A stretch of DNA of 64,000 nt from Bradyrhizobium symbiodeficiens. GTDB lineage: Bacteria; Pseudomonadota; Alphaproteobacteria; Rhizobiales; Xanthobacteraceae. Below are positions 17,908 through 30,931 of this stretch, piece after piece. The notes under the pieces are model-generated. The model worked only from the letters and a program-made list of their open reading frames with translations, was not told the DNA's origin and did no database searches. Both the position numbers and the translations under genes were made by a program. Positions within the stretch are counted from its first letter, which is position 1, and each line of letters begins with the position of its first letter. Location of the stretch: NCBI RefSeq assembly GCF_002266465.3, contig NZ_CP029427.2:1924501-1988500 (forward strand), read 5' to 3'.

Positions 17908-18816
17908 ATGGCCGAACAGTTGAACGATCGTGAGAGTTCCGGCCTGGCCGACAAGCTCATGCAATATCTGCCGGCGCGCTTCCGCCCCGGCACGGCCGTC
18001 GTGCCGGTGGTGCGGCTGTCCGGGGTGATCGGCGCGGTGACGCCGCTGCGCCCGGGCATGACGCTCGCCGGCGTCGCCAAAGTGCTGGAGCGCGCGTTCT
18101 CGTATCGGCACGCCAAGGCGGTGGCGCTGGTGATCAACTCGCCCGGCGGCTCGCCGGTGCAGTCGCGCCAGATCTACCTGCGCATCAAGCAACTCGCGGC
18201 GGAGAAGAAACTGCCGGTGCTGGTGTTCGTCGAGGACGTCGCGGCCTCCGGCGGCTACATGATTGCCTGCGCCGGCGACGAGATCATCTGCGATCCCTCT
18301 TCGATCCTCGGCTCGATCGGCGTGGTCGGCGGCAGCTTCGGTTTCCAGGAGGCGATCAAGCGGCTCGGCATCGAGCGGCGGCTCTACACATCAGGCGAAC
18401 ACAAAGCCATGCTCGATCCGTTCCTGCCGGAGAATCCGGAGGACGTCGCCAAGCTGAAGGCGATCCAGCGCGAGATCCACCAGATATTCATCTCGCTGGT
18501 CAAGGACAGCCGTGGCGCGCGGCTGAAAGGGGCGGACGATACGCTGTTCACGGGCGAATACTGGGCCGGCGAGAGTTCGGTCGCGCTGGGGCTCGCCGAC
18601 AGCATCGGCGATCTCCGCTCAACTCTTCGTGCCCGCTATGGTGAGAAGGTTCTCACGCCCGTGATCGCGCAGCCGACCGGGCTGCTCTCCGGCCTTTTGG
18701 GCCGGAAATCGCCCGGCGCGGGGCAGCTTTTGGCCATGGAATCGATGGCCGGCCTGCCGGACGAGTTGATCTCGGCGGTCGAAACGCGGGCGATCTGGGC
18801 GAAATTCGGGTTCTAG
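17908..18816 (+). CDS. sppA: S49-family (SppA-like) serine peptidase
   Basis: 302-residue peptidase of the signal-peptide-peptidase A / SohB family. Ser-Lys dyad: S114 in DVAASGGYM and K166 in SGEHKAMLDP. VINSPGGSP (75-83) and the GSIGVVGG loop are typical. No clear signal peptide or N-terminal membrane helix is visible, so it may be peripheral or cytoplasmic. SppA-type proteins degrade cleaved signal peptides. A small membrane protein follows 104 bp downstream. Confidence 0.92.
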   Translation: MAEQLNDRESSGLADKLMQYLPARFRPGTAVVPVVRLSGVIGAVTPLRPGMTLAGVAKVLERAFSYRHAKAVALVINSPGGSPVQSRQIYLRIKQLAAEKKLPVLVFVEDVAASGGYMIACAGDEIICDPSSILGSIGVVGGSFGFQEAIKRLGIERRLYTSGEHKAMLDPFLPENPEDVAKLKAIQREIHQIFISLVKDSRGARLKGADDTLFTGEYWAGESSVALGLADSIGDLRSTLRARYGEKVLTPVIAQPTGLLSGLLGRKSPGAGQLLAMESMAGLPDELISAVETRAIWAKFGF

Positions 18817-18920
18817 GCGAGGCCTTCCCGCGCCATTTGGTCCGGCCCGAGCCAATTGCGGCGCGGGCCGGTCTGCGCAAGAATGCGCGTGGGGGCTGAG
18901 CACTAGACAAGGAACGACCG

Positions 18921-19112
18921 ATGCCGCCGTTCGTCGCTTTCGCGGGCGTCCTGGGCGGGCTTGCCGTGGTCCGCTGGGCCTACAAGACCGCCGTCAGGAT
19001 CAACCAGGAGCTGGAGGAGATGCGCCTGTCACGCGTCGCCGAAGCCGCTCACGCCGGGAATATTCCAACGCTCAAGCGTGACCCTGTGACCGGGGCTTAC
19101 CGGCCGGGCTAG
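18921..19112 (+). CDS. Conserved 63-residue hypothetical protein with N-terminal helix
   Basis: Starts at ATG 18921 behind AAGGAACGACCG. Residues 3-17 are hydrophobic ([15 protein letters not shown]), then a charged helix and ending [14 protein letters not shown], a phrase common in small Rhizobiales proteins. It is probably a membrane-anchored protein. It may be co-transcribed with sppA. Function unknown. Confidence 0.68.
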   Translation: MPPFVAFAGVLGGLAVVRWAYKTAVRINQELEEMRLSRVAEAAHAGNIPTLKRDPVTGAYRPG

Positions 19113-19128
19113 GTCGCGCCACACGTAA

Positions 19129-19235
19129 GGTGCCGTGGGGTGGGCAAAGGCGCTCTTGCGCCGTGCCCACGATTCCCTTCGGCAATCGTGGCGACGATGG
19201 TGGGCACGCTTCGCTTTGCCCACCCTACGGCACCG
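19129..19235. repeat. Intergenic palindromic repeat, family A (copy 3)
   Basis: Most complete copy: GGTGCCGTGGGGTGGGCAAA at the left and CTTTGCCCACCCTACGGCACC-type end at the right, with inner GTGCCCAC / GTGGGCAC. It precedes glyQ by 110 bp. Confidence 0.9.
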
Positions 19236-19345
19236 TCACTCTATGGTGGCAGTTAAGTCCGAATCCGCCCCTTTGCCTTGATTCCCACCCCCGCCGTCGA
19301 TACGGTCCCGCGCGATTCAAACCCCCGCGAGAGCCTGATCTGACG

Positions 19346-20281
19346 ATGGACGCCTCATTGCCCGCCCATATGCGCCCGGAACGCTCGTTCCAGGGCTTCA
19401 TCCTCGCGCTCCAGCGGTTCTGGGCCGAGCAGGGCTGCGTGATCCTGCAGCCCTACGACATGGAGATGGGCGCGGGCACCTTCCATCCGGCGACCACGCT
19501 GCGCGCGCTCGGGCCAAAGCCCTGGAACGCCGCCTACGTGCAACCCTCGCGCCGGCCCAAGGACGGCCGTTACGGCGAGAACCCGAACCGGATGCAGCAC
19601 TACTACCAATTCCAGGTGATCATGAAGCCGTCGCCGCCGAACCTTCAGGAGCTGTACCTGAAGTCGCTCGCCGCGATCGGCATCGATTCCGCCCTGCACG
19701 ACATCCGCTTCGTCGAGGACGATTGGGAGAGCCCGACGCTGGGCGCCTGGGGCTTGGGGTGGGAATGCTGGTGCGACGGCATGGAAGTCAGCCAGTTCAC
19801 TTACTTCCAGCAGGTCGCGGGTTTCGAATGCGCGCCGGTGGCGGGCGAGCTCACCTACGGGCTGGAGCGCCTCGCGATGTATGTGCAGGGCGTCGACCGC
19901 GTCTACGACCTCAACTTCAACGGCCGCGACGGCGATGCCAAGGTCACCTATGGCGACGTCTTCCTGCAGGCCGAGCGGGAATATTCGAAGCACAATTTTG
20001 AAGTTGCCGACACCGCAATGCTGTTCGAGCAGTTCAAGATGGCGGAGCAGGCCTGCAAGAAATATCTCGACGCCGGCTGGAAGGACGGCAAGCGCGAGGC
20101 GCATCTGATGGCGCTGCCGGCCTACGACCAGTGCATCAAGGCGAGCCACGTCTTCAACCTGCTCGATGCCCGCGGCGTGATCTCCGTGACCGAGCGGCAG
20201 AGCTACATTCTTCGCGTGCGCGAGCTGGCCAAGGCCTGCGGTGAGGCCTGGATCCATACTGAAGCGGGCGGAGCGGCCTGA
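19346..20281 (+). CDS. glyQ: Glycyl-tRNA synthetase alpha subunit
   Basis: Catalytic subunit of the bacterial alpha2-beta2 glycyl-tRNA synthetase. 311 residues with the signature [33 protein letters not shown] and [23 protein letters not shown] at 19346 is the family start; the longer in-frame reading runs back into the repeat. It shares a TGATG junction with glyS, so the subunits are made in coupled fashion. Confidence 0.97.
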   Translation: MDASLPAHMRPERSFQGFILALQRFWAEQGCVILQPYDMEMGAGTFHPATTLRALGPKPWNAAYVQPSRRPKDGRYGENPNRMQHYYQFQVIMKPSPPNLQELYLKSLAAIGIDSALHDIRFVEDDWESPTLGAWGLGWECWCDGMEVSQFTYFQQVAGFECAPVAGELTYGLERLAMYVQGVDRVYDLNFNGRDGDAKVTYGDVFLQAEREYSKHNFEVADTAMLFEQFKMAEQACKKYLDAGWKDGKREAHLMALPAYDQCIKASHVFNLLDARGVISVTERQSYILRVRELAKACGEAWIHTEAGGAA

Positions 20282-22380
20282 TGCCTGATCTCCTGCTTGA
20301 ACTGTTCTCGGAAGAGATTCCCGCGCGCATGCAGGCCAAGGCGGCCGAGGATCTGCGCCGCATGGTCACCGACAAGCTCGTCGCCGAAGGCCTCGTCTAC
20401 GAGGGCGCCAAGGCGTTTTCGACCCCGCGCCGCCTCGCGCTCACCGTGCACGGCATCCCCGCGCGCCAGCCGGACCTGAAGACCGAACGCCGCGGACCGA
20501 AGGTCGGCGCGCCCGATGCGGCCGTGCAGGGCTTTCTGAAAGCGACAGGCTTGAAATCGCTGGACGAAGCCAAGATCCAGCGCGACCCCAAGGGTGATTT
20601 CTACATCGGCTTGATCGAGAAGCCCGGCCGCGACGCGATCGACGTGCTCGCGGAAATCCTGCCCGTGATCATCCGCACCTTCCCGTGGCCGAAATCGATG
20701 CGCTGGGGCGCGCGCTCGGGCAAGCCGGGCTCGCTCAATTGGGTGCGGCCGCTGCATGCGATCACCGCGACGTTCGGGCTCGAGACGGAAGAGCCCGATG
20801 TCGTGAAGTTCGAAGTCGACGGTATCGAGACCGGACAGACCACGTACGGCCATCGCTTCATGGCGCCGGACGCGATCAGCGTGCGCCGCTTCGAGGACTA
20901 CGAAGCGAAGCTGCTCGACGCGAAGGTCGTGCTCGACCCCGAGCGCCGCAAGGACGCGATTCTCACCGACGCCAAGCAGCTCGCGTTTGCGCAAGGCTTC
21001 GAGCTCGTCGAGGACCAGAACCTGCTCGACGAGGTCGCCGGCCTCGTCGAATGGCCGGTCGTGCTGATGGGCTCATTCGAGCAGGAGTTTCTGGCGACGC
21101 CCGCGGAAGTGATCCGCGCCACCATCCGCAACAACCAGAAGTGCTTTGTGGTGCGCGATCCCAAGACCGGCAAGCTCGCCAACAAGTTCATCCTGGTCGC
21201 CAACATCGAGGCAACCGACGGCGGTGCGACCATCATCGCCGGCAACGAGCGCGTCATCCGCGCGCGGTTGTCGGATGCGAAGTTCTTCTACGAGACGGAC
21301 CTGAAGACCAAGCTCGAGGAACGTCTGCCGAAGTTCGAGCAGATCGTGTTCCACGAGAAGCTCGGGACACAGGCGGAGCGGATCAAGCGCATCGAGCATC
21401 TCGCCGCGGAGATTGCGCCGCTGGTCGGGGCCGATGTCGCGAAGGCCACGCGCGCCGCACATCTTGCGAAGGCGGACTTGCTGACGGAGGTCGTCGGCGA
21501 GTTCCCCGAAGTGCAGGGCTTGATGGGCAAGTACTACGCGCTGGCGCAAGGCGAGGACGGCTCCGTCGCAGCTGCGTGCGAAGAGCACTACAAGCCGCAA
21601 GGGCCTGCGGACCGCGTGCCGACCGATCCGGTCAGCGTGGCGGTCGCGCTCGCCGACAAGCTCGATACGCTCGTCGGCTTCTGGGCCATCGACGAGAAGC
21701 CGACCGGGAGCAAGGACCCGTATGCGCTGCGTCGTGCGGCTCTCGGCGTGATTAGACTGATTGCCGAGAACGCGCTTCGGCTGTCGTTGACGAAGGTGGC
21801 TGCATCGGCGCTCGCCGGCTTGTCCGTGCAGCCCGCCGATGCGCAGAAGCTCCCCAGCGATCTCCTCGCCTTCTTCGCCGACCGCCTGAAGGTCCAGCTC
21901 CGCGAGCAGGGCGCGCGTCACGATCTCGTCGACGCCGTGTTCGCGCTCGGCGGTCAGGACGATCTCCTGATGATCGTCCGCCGCGTCGAAGCGCTCGGAA
22001 AATTCCTCGAGACCGACGACGGCAAGAACCTGCTCGCCGGCATCAAGCGTGCCAGTAATATCCTTGGAATCGAGGAAAAGAAGGACAAGCGCAGCTTTGA
22101 CGGCACGCCCGATGCGGCGCTCTACGGCCTCGGCGAGGAGAAGGCGCTGGCCAAGGCGATCGGCGAGGTGACGGCGGAAGCAAGTGCCGCCGTCGCCAAG
22201 GAAGACTTTGCCGCCGCCATGAGCGCGATGGCAAAGCTGCGTCCGCCGGTCGATGCGTTCTTCGAAAAAGTCCGCGTCAACGACGATGATCCGAAAGTGC
22301 GCGAGAACCGCCTGAAGCTGCTCAACGAGATCCGCAGCGCCACGCGCGCGGTGGCGGATTTCTCGAAGATCCAGGACTGA
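20281..22380 (+). CDS. glyS: Glycyl-tRNA synthetase beta subunit
   Basis: tRNA-binding subunit of glycyl-tRNA synthetase, 699 residues, full length. N-terminal [16 protein letters not shown] and the internal [33 protein letters not shown] and [13 protein letters not shown] are family landmarks; the C-terminus is the DALR-like anticodon-binding helix bundle. ATG overlaps the glyQ stop. Confidence 0.97.
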   Translation: MPDLLLELFSEEIPARMQAKAAEDLRRMVTDKLVAEGLVYEGAKAFSTPRRLALTVHGIPARQPDLKTERRGPKVGAPDAAVQGFLKATGLKSLDEAKIQRDPKGDFYIGLIEKPGRDAIDVLAEILPVIIRTFPWPKSMRWGARSGKPGSLNWVRPLHAITATFGLETEEPDVVKFEVDGIETGQTTYGHRFMAPDAISVRRFEDYEAKLLDAKVVLDPERRKDAILTDAKQLAFAQGFELVEDQNLLDEVAGLVEWPVVLMGSFEQEFLATPAEVIRATIRNNQKCFVVRDPKTGKLANKFILVANIEATDGGATIIAGNERVIRARLSDAKFFYETDLKTKLEERLPKFEQIVFHEKLGTQAERIKRIEHLAAEIAPLVGADVAKATRAAHLAKADLLTEVVGEFPEVQGLMGKYYALAQGEDGSVAAACEEHYKPQGPADRVPTDPVSVAVALADKLDTLVGFWAIDEKPTGSKDPYALRRAALGVIRLIAENALRLSLTKVAASALAGLSVQPADAQKLPSDLLAFFADRLKVQLREQGARHDLVDAVFALGGQDDLLMIVRRVEALGKFLETDDGKNLLAGIKRASNILGIEEKKDKRSFDGTPDAALYGLGEEKALAKAIGEVTAEASAAVAKEDFAAAMSAMAKLRPPVDAFFEKVRVNDDDPKVRENRLKLLNEIRSATRAVADFSKIQD

Positions 22381-22406
22381 GGCGCGCTCGCGGGGCAAAC
22401 ACCGGT

Positions 22407-22503
22407 GTCATTCCGGGGCGTGCGAAGCACGAGCCCGGAATCCATAACCACGATCATGAGTATGGATTCCGGGCTCGCGCCAAGTGGCGCGCCCCGGAAT
22501 GAC
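22407..22503. repeat. Intergenic palindromic repeat, family C (copy 1)
   Basis: GTCATTCCGGGGCG at the left and CGCCCCGGAATGAC at the right, with inner CGGAATCCAT / ATGGATTCCG. The second copy is at 49563-49682. It sits just after glyS. Confidence 0.88.
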
Positions 22504-22506
22504 AGC

Positions 22507-22549
22507 GCAAAAAAATGCCCCGCCCGGCGGGGGGAGGACCGGGCGGGGC
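22507..22549 (-). terminator. Rho-independent terminator of the DUF1236 gene
   Basis: Perfect 11-bp stem GCCCCGCCCGG (22517-22527) and CCGGGCGGGGC (22539-22549). On the minus strand it is followed by a run of seven T (A-tract at 22509-22515), 63 bp after the DUF1236 stop. Confidence 0.85.
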
Positions 22550-22612
22550 CTGTGTCCGCTTAACTGCTCGCGCCAGCCTGATGTGACGCGCCGGACATCG
22601 AGTCGAACTGAT

Positions 22613-22969
22613 TTAGTCGACCACCTCGACGATGCGGCGCGAGCGGGGCTCGACCAGCACGGTCTCGCCATTCACGACGGTGTAGCGATAGGTGGTGGCG
22701 CCGAAGCGTTGCGGCACGTCATAATAAGTGACGCCTGCCTCGGGTAAGGTGGTGCCGACCACGATACGGTCCGGAATGCTGAAAGCCGGCACACGTTGTT
22801 CGACGACATAGTCGCGGAAAGCCGGCCGCTGTTCGACGGCAATCGTCGGGCCGCTGTCGACCACGACGGGCGCGCGCCCGACGGTGACACCGCTTTGCGC
22901 CTGCGCCGCAAGAGGCGACAAGCCGATCGCGGCTGCGAGCGCGGCAAGGGCAAGAATCCTGTTCCGCAT
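22613..22969 (-). CDS. Secreted DUF1236 protein
   Basis: 118 residues. Signal peptide MRNRILALAALAAAIG with cleavage after AQA; mature part is a DUF1236 domain with RDYVVEQRVPAF, VGTTLPEAGVTYYDVP and YRYTVVNGETVLVEP. DUF1236 proteins are small periplasmic proteins of unknown role in Rhizobiales. ATG at 22969 has AAGGAG six bases upstream. A strong terminator follows. Confidence 0.87.
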   Translation of the reverse strand: MRNRILALAALAAAIGLSPLAAQAQSGVTVGRAPVVVDSGPTIAVEQRPAFRDYVVEQRVPAFSIPDRIVVGTTLPEAGVTYYDVPQRFGATTYRYTVVNGETVLVEPRSRRIVEVVD

Positions 22970-23196
22970 GGACAACTCCTTCGACGTGATGGTTCGGACG
23001 CGCCAGGGACGCGACCGGTTGGCCAATGCATGCACCCTTGGCAATGTTCCGGGAAAAGCCCTGCCGTATCAGCGGCAATTTCGGGCAGTTTTCGTGGGAG
23101 CCGGAACTCGCATCGCACCTTGCGCGTCTCTACTCGCGGAACCGGGAGGGCTATGATCCGCCCGCGATTCGCCCCACTTCCACAGAAAGATAGTTC

Positions 23197-23352
23197 ATGC
23201 ACATCACCGTCGCCCACATTTCGCCGATCCTGTCGTTGATTGCGGGTGTGCTCATCCTGATCATGCCGCGACTCCTCAATCTGATCGTCGCGATCTTCCT
23301 CATTGTGAACGGCGCGATCGGGCTCGGGCTCCTGAAATGGCTCCACCTCTAG
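23197..23352 (+). CDS. DUF3096 small membrane protein
   Basis: 51-residue protein: MHITVAHISPILSLIAGVL, then ILIMPRLLNLIVAIFLIVNG, a two-helix hydrophobic hairpin with the conserved MPRLLN turn of DUF3096. ATG at 23197, stop TAG at 23350-23352. The preceding CACAGAAAGATAG is a weak ribosome-binding site. Function of the family is unknown. Confidence 0.8.
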   Translation: MHITVAHISPILSLIAGVLILIMPRLLNLIVAIFLIVNGAIGLGLLKWLHL

Positions 23353-23448
23353 GAGTTCACTTTCCGGAACTGTCTGACTTGCGCGGGCCCGTTCAAAATG
23401 GTGTAACGCCCGCGAAATCCCATTCCTCTCGCAGGTTGTGTGCAAGCT

Positions 23449-26364
<2,916 letters not shown>

Positions 26365-26390
26365 GGCCGAAGCGCAAGATTGAGTTGAGA

Positions 26391-26417
26391 GAGGCGGGGC
26401 CAAACCCCGCCTCTTTC
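26391..26417 (+). terminator. Rho-independent terminator of ppdK
   Basis: Stem GAGGCGGGG (26391-26399) / CCCCGCCTC (26405-26413), 5-base loop, then TTTCATTT. It lies 27 bp after the ppdK stop. Confidence 0.85.
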
Positions 26418-26444
26418 ATTTGAGCGATGTTGTTTCCATGTACT

Positions 26445-26554
26445 CGTTGTCATCGCCCGGCTTGACCGGGCGATCCCGGACGCCGAGACATTAGTGATTG
26501 AATCGAGAAGCCGCGGCGTACTGGATGCCCCGCTTTCGCGGAGCATGACACCGG
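26445..26554. repeat. Intergenic palindromic repeat, family E
   Basis: CGTTGTCATCGCCCGGC and GACCGGGCGATCC on the left, then CGGCGTACTGGATGCCCCG and GGAGCATGACAC on the right. Arms are less well preserved than in families A-D. The remaining bases to 26847 form the promoter region of the cell-wall hydrolase; they are relatively AT-rich with repeated GTTTACC (near 26650 and 26677), and I see no gene in them. Confidence 0.65.
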
Positions 26555-26847
26555 GGGTGTGGCCGCGCTACGCACACAACGGAACCACAGGCGCGGCCCT
26601 ATTGATACGCGCCAGCAAGAGTTCCTTCACCATTCGCGTTGACGGGTTGTTTACCGCTTCACGTGACGTTGCGTTTACCACCCTGCGCGATCACCCCGTG
26701 AAAACACCTGTGTTCGCTTGAGTGTGCTGCACGCGCAACGCCGATTAACGCCCCGGCAACCTAAATTAGATACTTACGATAAAGATCGAATTGCACGGAT
26801 GTACTGCGTTTCGATTTTTCTGGCGTAAGCGTAGCGTGAGCGTATCG

Positions 26848-28302
26848 ATGTCTGTGTTGCGTAACCATCCGAAGGGCGCGCGGTTCGCGTCCTTCGGCAT
26901 CGGTCTCTGCATCTTCGCATTGATGCCGAGAGAGACCGGCTATCAGGATATTGCCTCTCTGCTGGCGCGCCAACCCGGCGTCGCCGAGCGTTGGCAGAAG
27001 CAGGTGTTCTCCGCGGCGTCCTCCATCCAGCTTGCCACCTACAGTTTTTCCCGCCCCATCGGCACCTCGGTTCCGCAGAGCGCGATGGTTCGCCTGGCGA
27101 GCCTCGATGGCCGCGACGTCACCGGCGCGATCGGCCGCAATCCGGCGCTGCAGGCTGCGCCGCGCTACCAGGCTTCCGACTTTCCCAAGGTCGATCGCTC
27201 GATGAAAGGTGATCGCCTCGCCATCGTTGCGCCGACCGAGGCTCCCGAAACGGCTGCGCCGGCTGCGCCACCGGCGCAGCAAGATCCCGCGACGTCGAAC
27301 AGCTCGGTGTTCGGCGCCAAGACCGCCGCGCTGCCGCAGGCGATGTCGCCGGAATCTGCGGCCGCGCTCGATCCCGAGCTTCAGGAAGCGCTCCGTGCGC
27401 CGCCGCTGCCGCAATATTCCAATCCACCGCGGGTCAGCGACGCCGCGCGCGCGCTCGCGACCGCGCCGCTCGAGGCTCTCAAGCGGACCACCGCGCCAAC
27501 GACGCCCGTGCGCGATCCCTTCAGCGTCAAGACCTCCAACCTGTTCTTCGGCAGTTCGTCGCTCGGCGGCAATCTGGAGAGCATCGAGAGCTGGCAGCCC
27601 GGCGCCGAACCGATGATCGTGATGGCGGATCCCGACATGAAGGTAACGGCCTCGCTGTCACCGCCGACGGTGGACATCGCCAGGGATATCGAGAGCGGCG
27701 AGAGCGTCGCGCCGAAGGGCGAGGTCAACGCCGACAACCAGCGTGCCAAATCGCCGGCGGAGCGCCTCGCGCTCGACGACAAGTCGCGCGCGAAGTCCGA
27801 GAAGTGTCTCGCCGAGGCCGTCTATTTCGAATCGCGCGGCGAGGCCGTGCGCGGCCAGATGGCGGTGGCGCAAGTCGTGATGAACCGCGTGTTCTCCGGC
27901 AAATATCCGGAAACCGTGTGCGGCGCGGTCTATCAGAACAAGCACCGCCATCTCGCCTGCCAGTTCACGTTCGCCTGCGACAACAATGCCGACGTGATCC
28001 GGGAGCCCGAGATGTGGGACCGCGCCAGGAAGATCGCAAAGGCCATGCTCGATGGCCAGATCTGGCTGCCCGAGGTCGGCAAGTCCACGCACTATCATGC
28101 CTATTGGGTGCACCCGTCCTGGGTCGCCGAGATGAAGAAGATGTACAAGACCGGCGTGCACACCTTCTATCGGCCACGCGCCTGGGGCGACGGCAGCGAG
28201 GAACCGAGTTGGGGCACCCCGGCCCAGACCGCCGCGCTGTCGGCCGAGCTCGCGCAGGAAGCGAAGAGTTCCGCCGAGATGGGTGTGAGTGAGCGAAGGT
28301 AG
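26848..28302 (+). CDS. Secreted/anchored cell-wall hydrolase (SleB-like)
   Basis: 484 residues from ATG 26848. A hydrophobic N-terminal segment (RFASFGIGLCIFALMP) is followed by about 290 Ala/Pro/Ser-rich residues. The C-terminal catalytic domain (about residues 325-440) is Hydrolase_2/SleB: CLAEAVYFESRGEAVRGQMA (first Glu catalytic), VVMNRVFSGKYPETVCGAVYQ and CQFTFACD. Such proteins cleave peptidoglycan. Start is uncertain: TTG 26791 and GTG 26836 are in frame. Role in growth or division is inferred from the domain only. Confidence 0.87.
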   Translation: MSVLRNHPKGARFASFGIGLCIFALMPRETGYQDIASLLARQPGVAERWQKQVFSAASSIQLATYSFSRPIGTSVPQSAMVRLASLDGRDVTGAIGRNPALQAAPRYQASDFPKVDRSMKGDRLAIVAPTEAPETAAPAAPPAQQDPATSNSSVFGAKTAALPQAMSPESAAALDPELQEALRAPPLPQYSNPPRVSDAARALATAPLEALKRTTAPTTPVRDPFSVKTSNLFFGSSSLGGNLESIESWQPGAEPMIVMADPDMKVTASLSPPTVDIARDIESGESVAPKGEVNADNQRAKSPAERLALDDKSRAKSEKCLAEAVYFESRGEAVRGQMAVAQVVMNRVFSGKYPETVCGAVYQNKHRHLACQFTFACDNNADVIREPEMWDRARKIAKAMLDGQIWLPEVGKSTHYHAYWVHPSWVAEMKKMYKTGVHTFYRPRAWGDGSEEPSWGTPAQTAALSAELAQEAKSSAEMGVSERR

Positions 28303-28317
28303 CGCTTCACGATAGAC

Positions 28318-28410
28318 CGTCATGCCCGGGCTTGTCCCGGGCATCCACGTTGTTCGCGCTGTCCGGCAAGACGTGGACGGCCGGGACAAGTGTTTAGCCC
28401 GGCCATGACG
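28318..28410. repeat. Intergenic palindromic repeat, family B (copy 2)
   Basis: CGTCATGCCCGGGCTTG at the left and GCCCGGCCATGACG at the right, with inner ATCCACGT / ACGTGGAC. It lies between the convergent hydrolase and nadC stops. Confidence 0.85.
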
Positions 28411-28433
28411 TTGTGGAGGCGTTGGTGTTCCAA

Positions 28434-29324
28434 TCACGCCTCGATATCCAGCGCGCAGTCGAAATTCGGCGCCGAATGCGTCAATGCGCCCGCCGAAGCG
28501 TAATCGACGCCGGTCGCCGCGATGGCCGCGATCGAGTCCGGCGTGACGCCGCCCGAGGCCTCCAGCTCGAGACGACCCTCGTTGATCCGCACTGCCTCGC
28601 GCAATGTTGCAAGGTCCATGTTGTCGAGCAGCACGGCGTCGGCCATTCCGGTGGCCAGCACCTCGCGCAATTGCGCCAGCGTATCGACCTCGATCTCGAT
28701 CTTGACGAGATGGCCGGCGTGGCTGCGGGCGCGCTCCAGCACCGCACCGACGCCGCCCGCGACCGCGATGTGGTTGTCCTTGATCAGGATCGCGTCGTCG
28801 AGGCCGAAGCGGTGGTTGAAGCCGCCGCCGCAGCGCACCGCGTATTTCTCCAGCGCCCTCAGTCCGGGCGTGGTCTTGCGGGTGCAACAGATGCGCATTT
28901 TCGTGCCTTCGGTACGTGCGACATAATCGGCCGTGAGCGTTGCGACGCCCGACAGGCGGCCGACGAAATTCAGCGCGGTTCGCTCCGCGGTGAGAATGGC
29001 GCGCGCGGGGCCGGAGATCGTCAGCACCTGCTGTCCGCGGGCAACGCGTGCGGCATCGCGGACATGCGCGCGGACCTCGATGTCGGACGAGAGTCTTTGC
29101 AATGTTGCCAGAGCCAGCGGCAATCCGGCGATCACGCCGGACTGGCGCGCGACCAGGATGGCTTGCGCCCTGGTCGCTCCCGGGATCGTCGCAAGCGAGG
29201 TGATGTCGCCGGCGCGGCCGAGGTCCTCGTCGAGCGCGCGCTGCACAGCCGCGTCGATGGCGAGTGGTGAGAGAAAGGCGTCGGGGTTGAGCAATGAGGT
29301 CGGGGCGATCATGGGGGTCTCCAT
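28434..29324 (-). CDS. nadC: Nicotinate-nucleotide pyrophosphorylase (carboxylating)
   Basis: Converts quinolinate and PRPP to nicotinate mononucleotide, the last step of this de novo NAD branch. 296 residues. Motifs seen: [57 protein letters not shown] and LEASGGV. ATG overlaps the nadB stop (TGATG), so the two are coupled. Last gene of nadABC. Confidence 0.97.
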   Translation of the reverse strand: METPMIAPTSLLNPDAFLSPLAIDAAVQRALDEDLGRAGDITSLATIPGATRAQAILVARQSGVIAGLPLALATLQRLSSDIEVRAHVRDAARVARGQQVLTISGPARAILTAERTALNFVGRLSGVATLTADYVARTEGTKMRICCTRKTTPGLRALEKYAVRCGGGFNHRFGLDDAILIKDNHIAVAGGVGAVLERARSHAGHLVKIEIEVDTLAQLREVLATGMADAVLLDNMDLATLREAVRINEGRLELEASGGVTPDSIAAIAATGVDYASAGALTHSAPNFDCALDIEA

Positions 29325-30922
29325 CAGGCGATCATGGGTTGCGCAGCGCGCGGCAGGGAGCTCAGGCTTTCTGCGATCTCGCGCGCCGCCGTGAGCGTGG
29401 TCATCGTTCGCTGCGCCAGCGCGGGGATTTCAGCGCGATGGTCGGAGCGGAAATGCGCGCCGCGGCTCTCGCGCCGGCTCCACGCCGAGGCAGCCACGAG
29501 CAGAGTCGAAATCGCCATGTTGCGCAGCGCGATGCTCGTCGCCTCGCGTTCGACCGCGGCGAAGTCGCGCACGGCATCCGCGAGACCCTCGCCCTCGCGG
29601 ATCACGCCGACATGGACGGCCATCGTTGCGCGCAGCCGCTTCACGCTAGCTGCATCCGGCGGGCCGCCGCGCGGTGCCACCAATGCGTCGGGGAGGCGAG
29701 CAGGCGGGGGGATCGCACGGCCGGCGATGTCGTCGGCGATGCGCGCGGCGTAGACCACGCCTTCCAGCAGCGAATTCGAGGCAAGCCGGTTGGCGCCGTG
29801 CGCGCCTGTCGACGACACCTCGCCGCCGGCCCATAGCCCGTCGATCGAGCTGCGTCCGCGCGCATCCACGGCGATGCCGCCCATGTGGTAGTGCGCGGCG
29901 GGCGCAATCGGGATGATCTGCGTGGCCGGATCGATGCCGGCGGCGATGCAGCTCGCATGCACGGTCGGAAATCTGTCGGCGAAGCGCGCGCCCAGCGCCT
30001 GCCGCGCATCGAGGAAGGCGCCGCGCCCGGCCGCGATCTCGGCGAACACGCCGCGCGCCACGATGTCGCGTGGCGCGAGCTCCGCGAGCGGGTGAAGCGT
30101 AGCCATGAAACGCTCGCCGGCGCCGTTGACCAGCGTAGCCCCTTCGCCGCGCAAGGCTTCGGTGGCGAGGGGTGCGGGATCGCGGCCGACCATGATGGCG
30201 GTTGGATGGAACTGCACGAATTCCGGGTCGGCGATCACGGCACCGGCATGTGCGGCGATGGCAAGGCCGGAGCCGCTGGCTTCCATTGGATTGGTCGTGA
30301 CGGCGTAGAGATGTCCGATGCCGCCGGTGGCAAGCACCACCGCGCGCGCGGCGAGCAGGAGCGGCCGTGCGGAAACGTTGCCGGCTTCGCGCAATTGAAG
30401 GCCGGCGACGGCACCGCCCTCGGTCAGGAGGGCTTCGGCAACGAGCCCCTCGATCACGCGGATCGACGGCGTACTGCGCGCTGCGTCGCTCAAGGCCGCG
30501 ATGATCGCGGCACCGGCGCCATCGCCTCGCACATGGACGATGCGCCGGGCCGAATGTGCCGCTTCGCGTCCCACGGCGAGCCTGCCTTCGAGATCGCGAT
30601 CGAACGGGACGCCATAGCTCAGGAGATCGTGGATGCGCGGCGCGGCCTCGCGCGCGATCCCAAGTGCGACCGCATCGTCGACGAGGCCGCCGCCGACCGC
30701 GATCGTGTCGGCGGCGTGCGCTTCCGGCGTATCGCCCTCGGCCATCGCCGCGGCGATACCGCCTTGCGCCCATGCTGAGGATGCGCCCTGTCCGAGCGGC
30801 GCGGCCGAGATCAAGGTCACCGGCCGCGGCGCCAGCTTCAGCGCGCAGAACAGCCCGGCAAGGCCGCCGCCGACGATGACGATGTCGTCGGTGCGGGTGA
30901 GGTTGTGGATGGTGTCTTGCAT
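29324..30922 (-). CDS. nadB: L-aspartate oxidase
   Basis: FAD enzyme oxidising aspartate to iminosuccinate for NAD synthesis. 532 residues. FAD loop [17 protein letters not shown]; substrate region [25 protein letters not shown] site ([12 protein letters not shown]) and [21 protein letters not shown]. Second gene of nadABC; nadA ends 9 bp upstream. Confidence 0.97.
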   Translation of the reverse strand: MQDTIHNLTRTDDIVIVGGGLAGLFCALKLAPRPVTLISAAPLGQGASSAWAQGGIAAAMAEGDTPEAHAADTIAVGGGLVDDAVALGIAREAAPRIHDLLSYGVPFDRDLEGRLAVGREAAHSARRIVHVRGDGAGAAIIAALSDAARSTPSIRVIEGLVAEALLTEGGAVAGLQLREAGNVSARPLLLAARAVVLATGGIGHLYAVTTNPMEASGSGLAIAAHAGAVIADPEFVQFHPTAIMVGRDPAPLATEALRGEGATLVNGAGERFMATLHPLAELAPRDIVARGVFAEIAAGRGAFLDARQALGARFADRFPTVHASCIAAGIDPATQIIPIAPAAHYHMGGIAVDARGRSSIDGLWAGGEVSSTGAHGANRLASNSLLEGVVYAARIADDIAGRAIPPPARLPDALVAPRGGPPDAASVKRLRATMAVHVGVIREGEGLADAVRDFAAVEREATSIALRNMAISTLLVAASAWSRRESRGAHFRSDHRAEIPALAQRTMTTLTAAREIAESLSSLPRAAQPMIA

Positions 30923-30931
30923 GCTGTGCTC

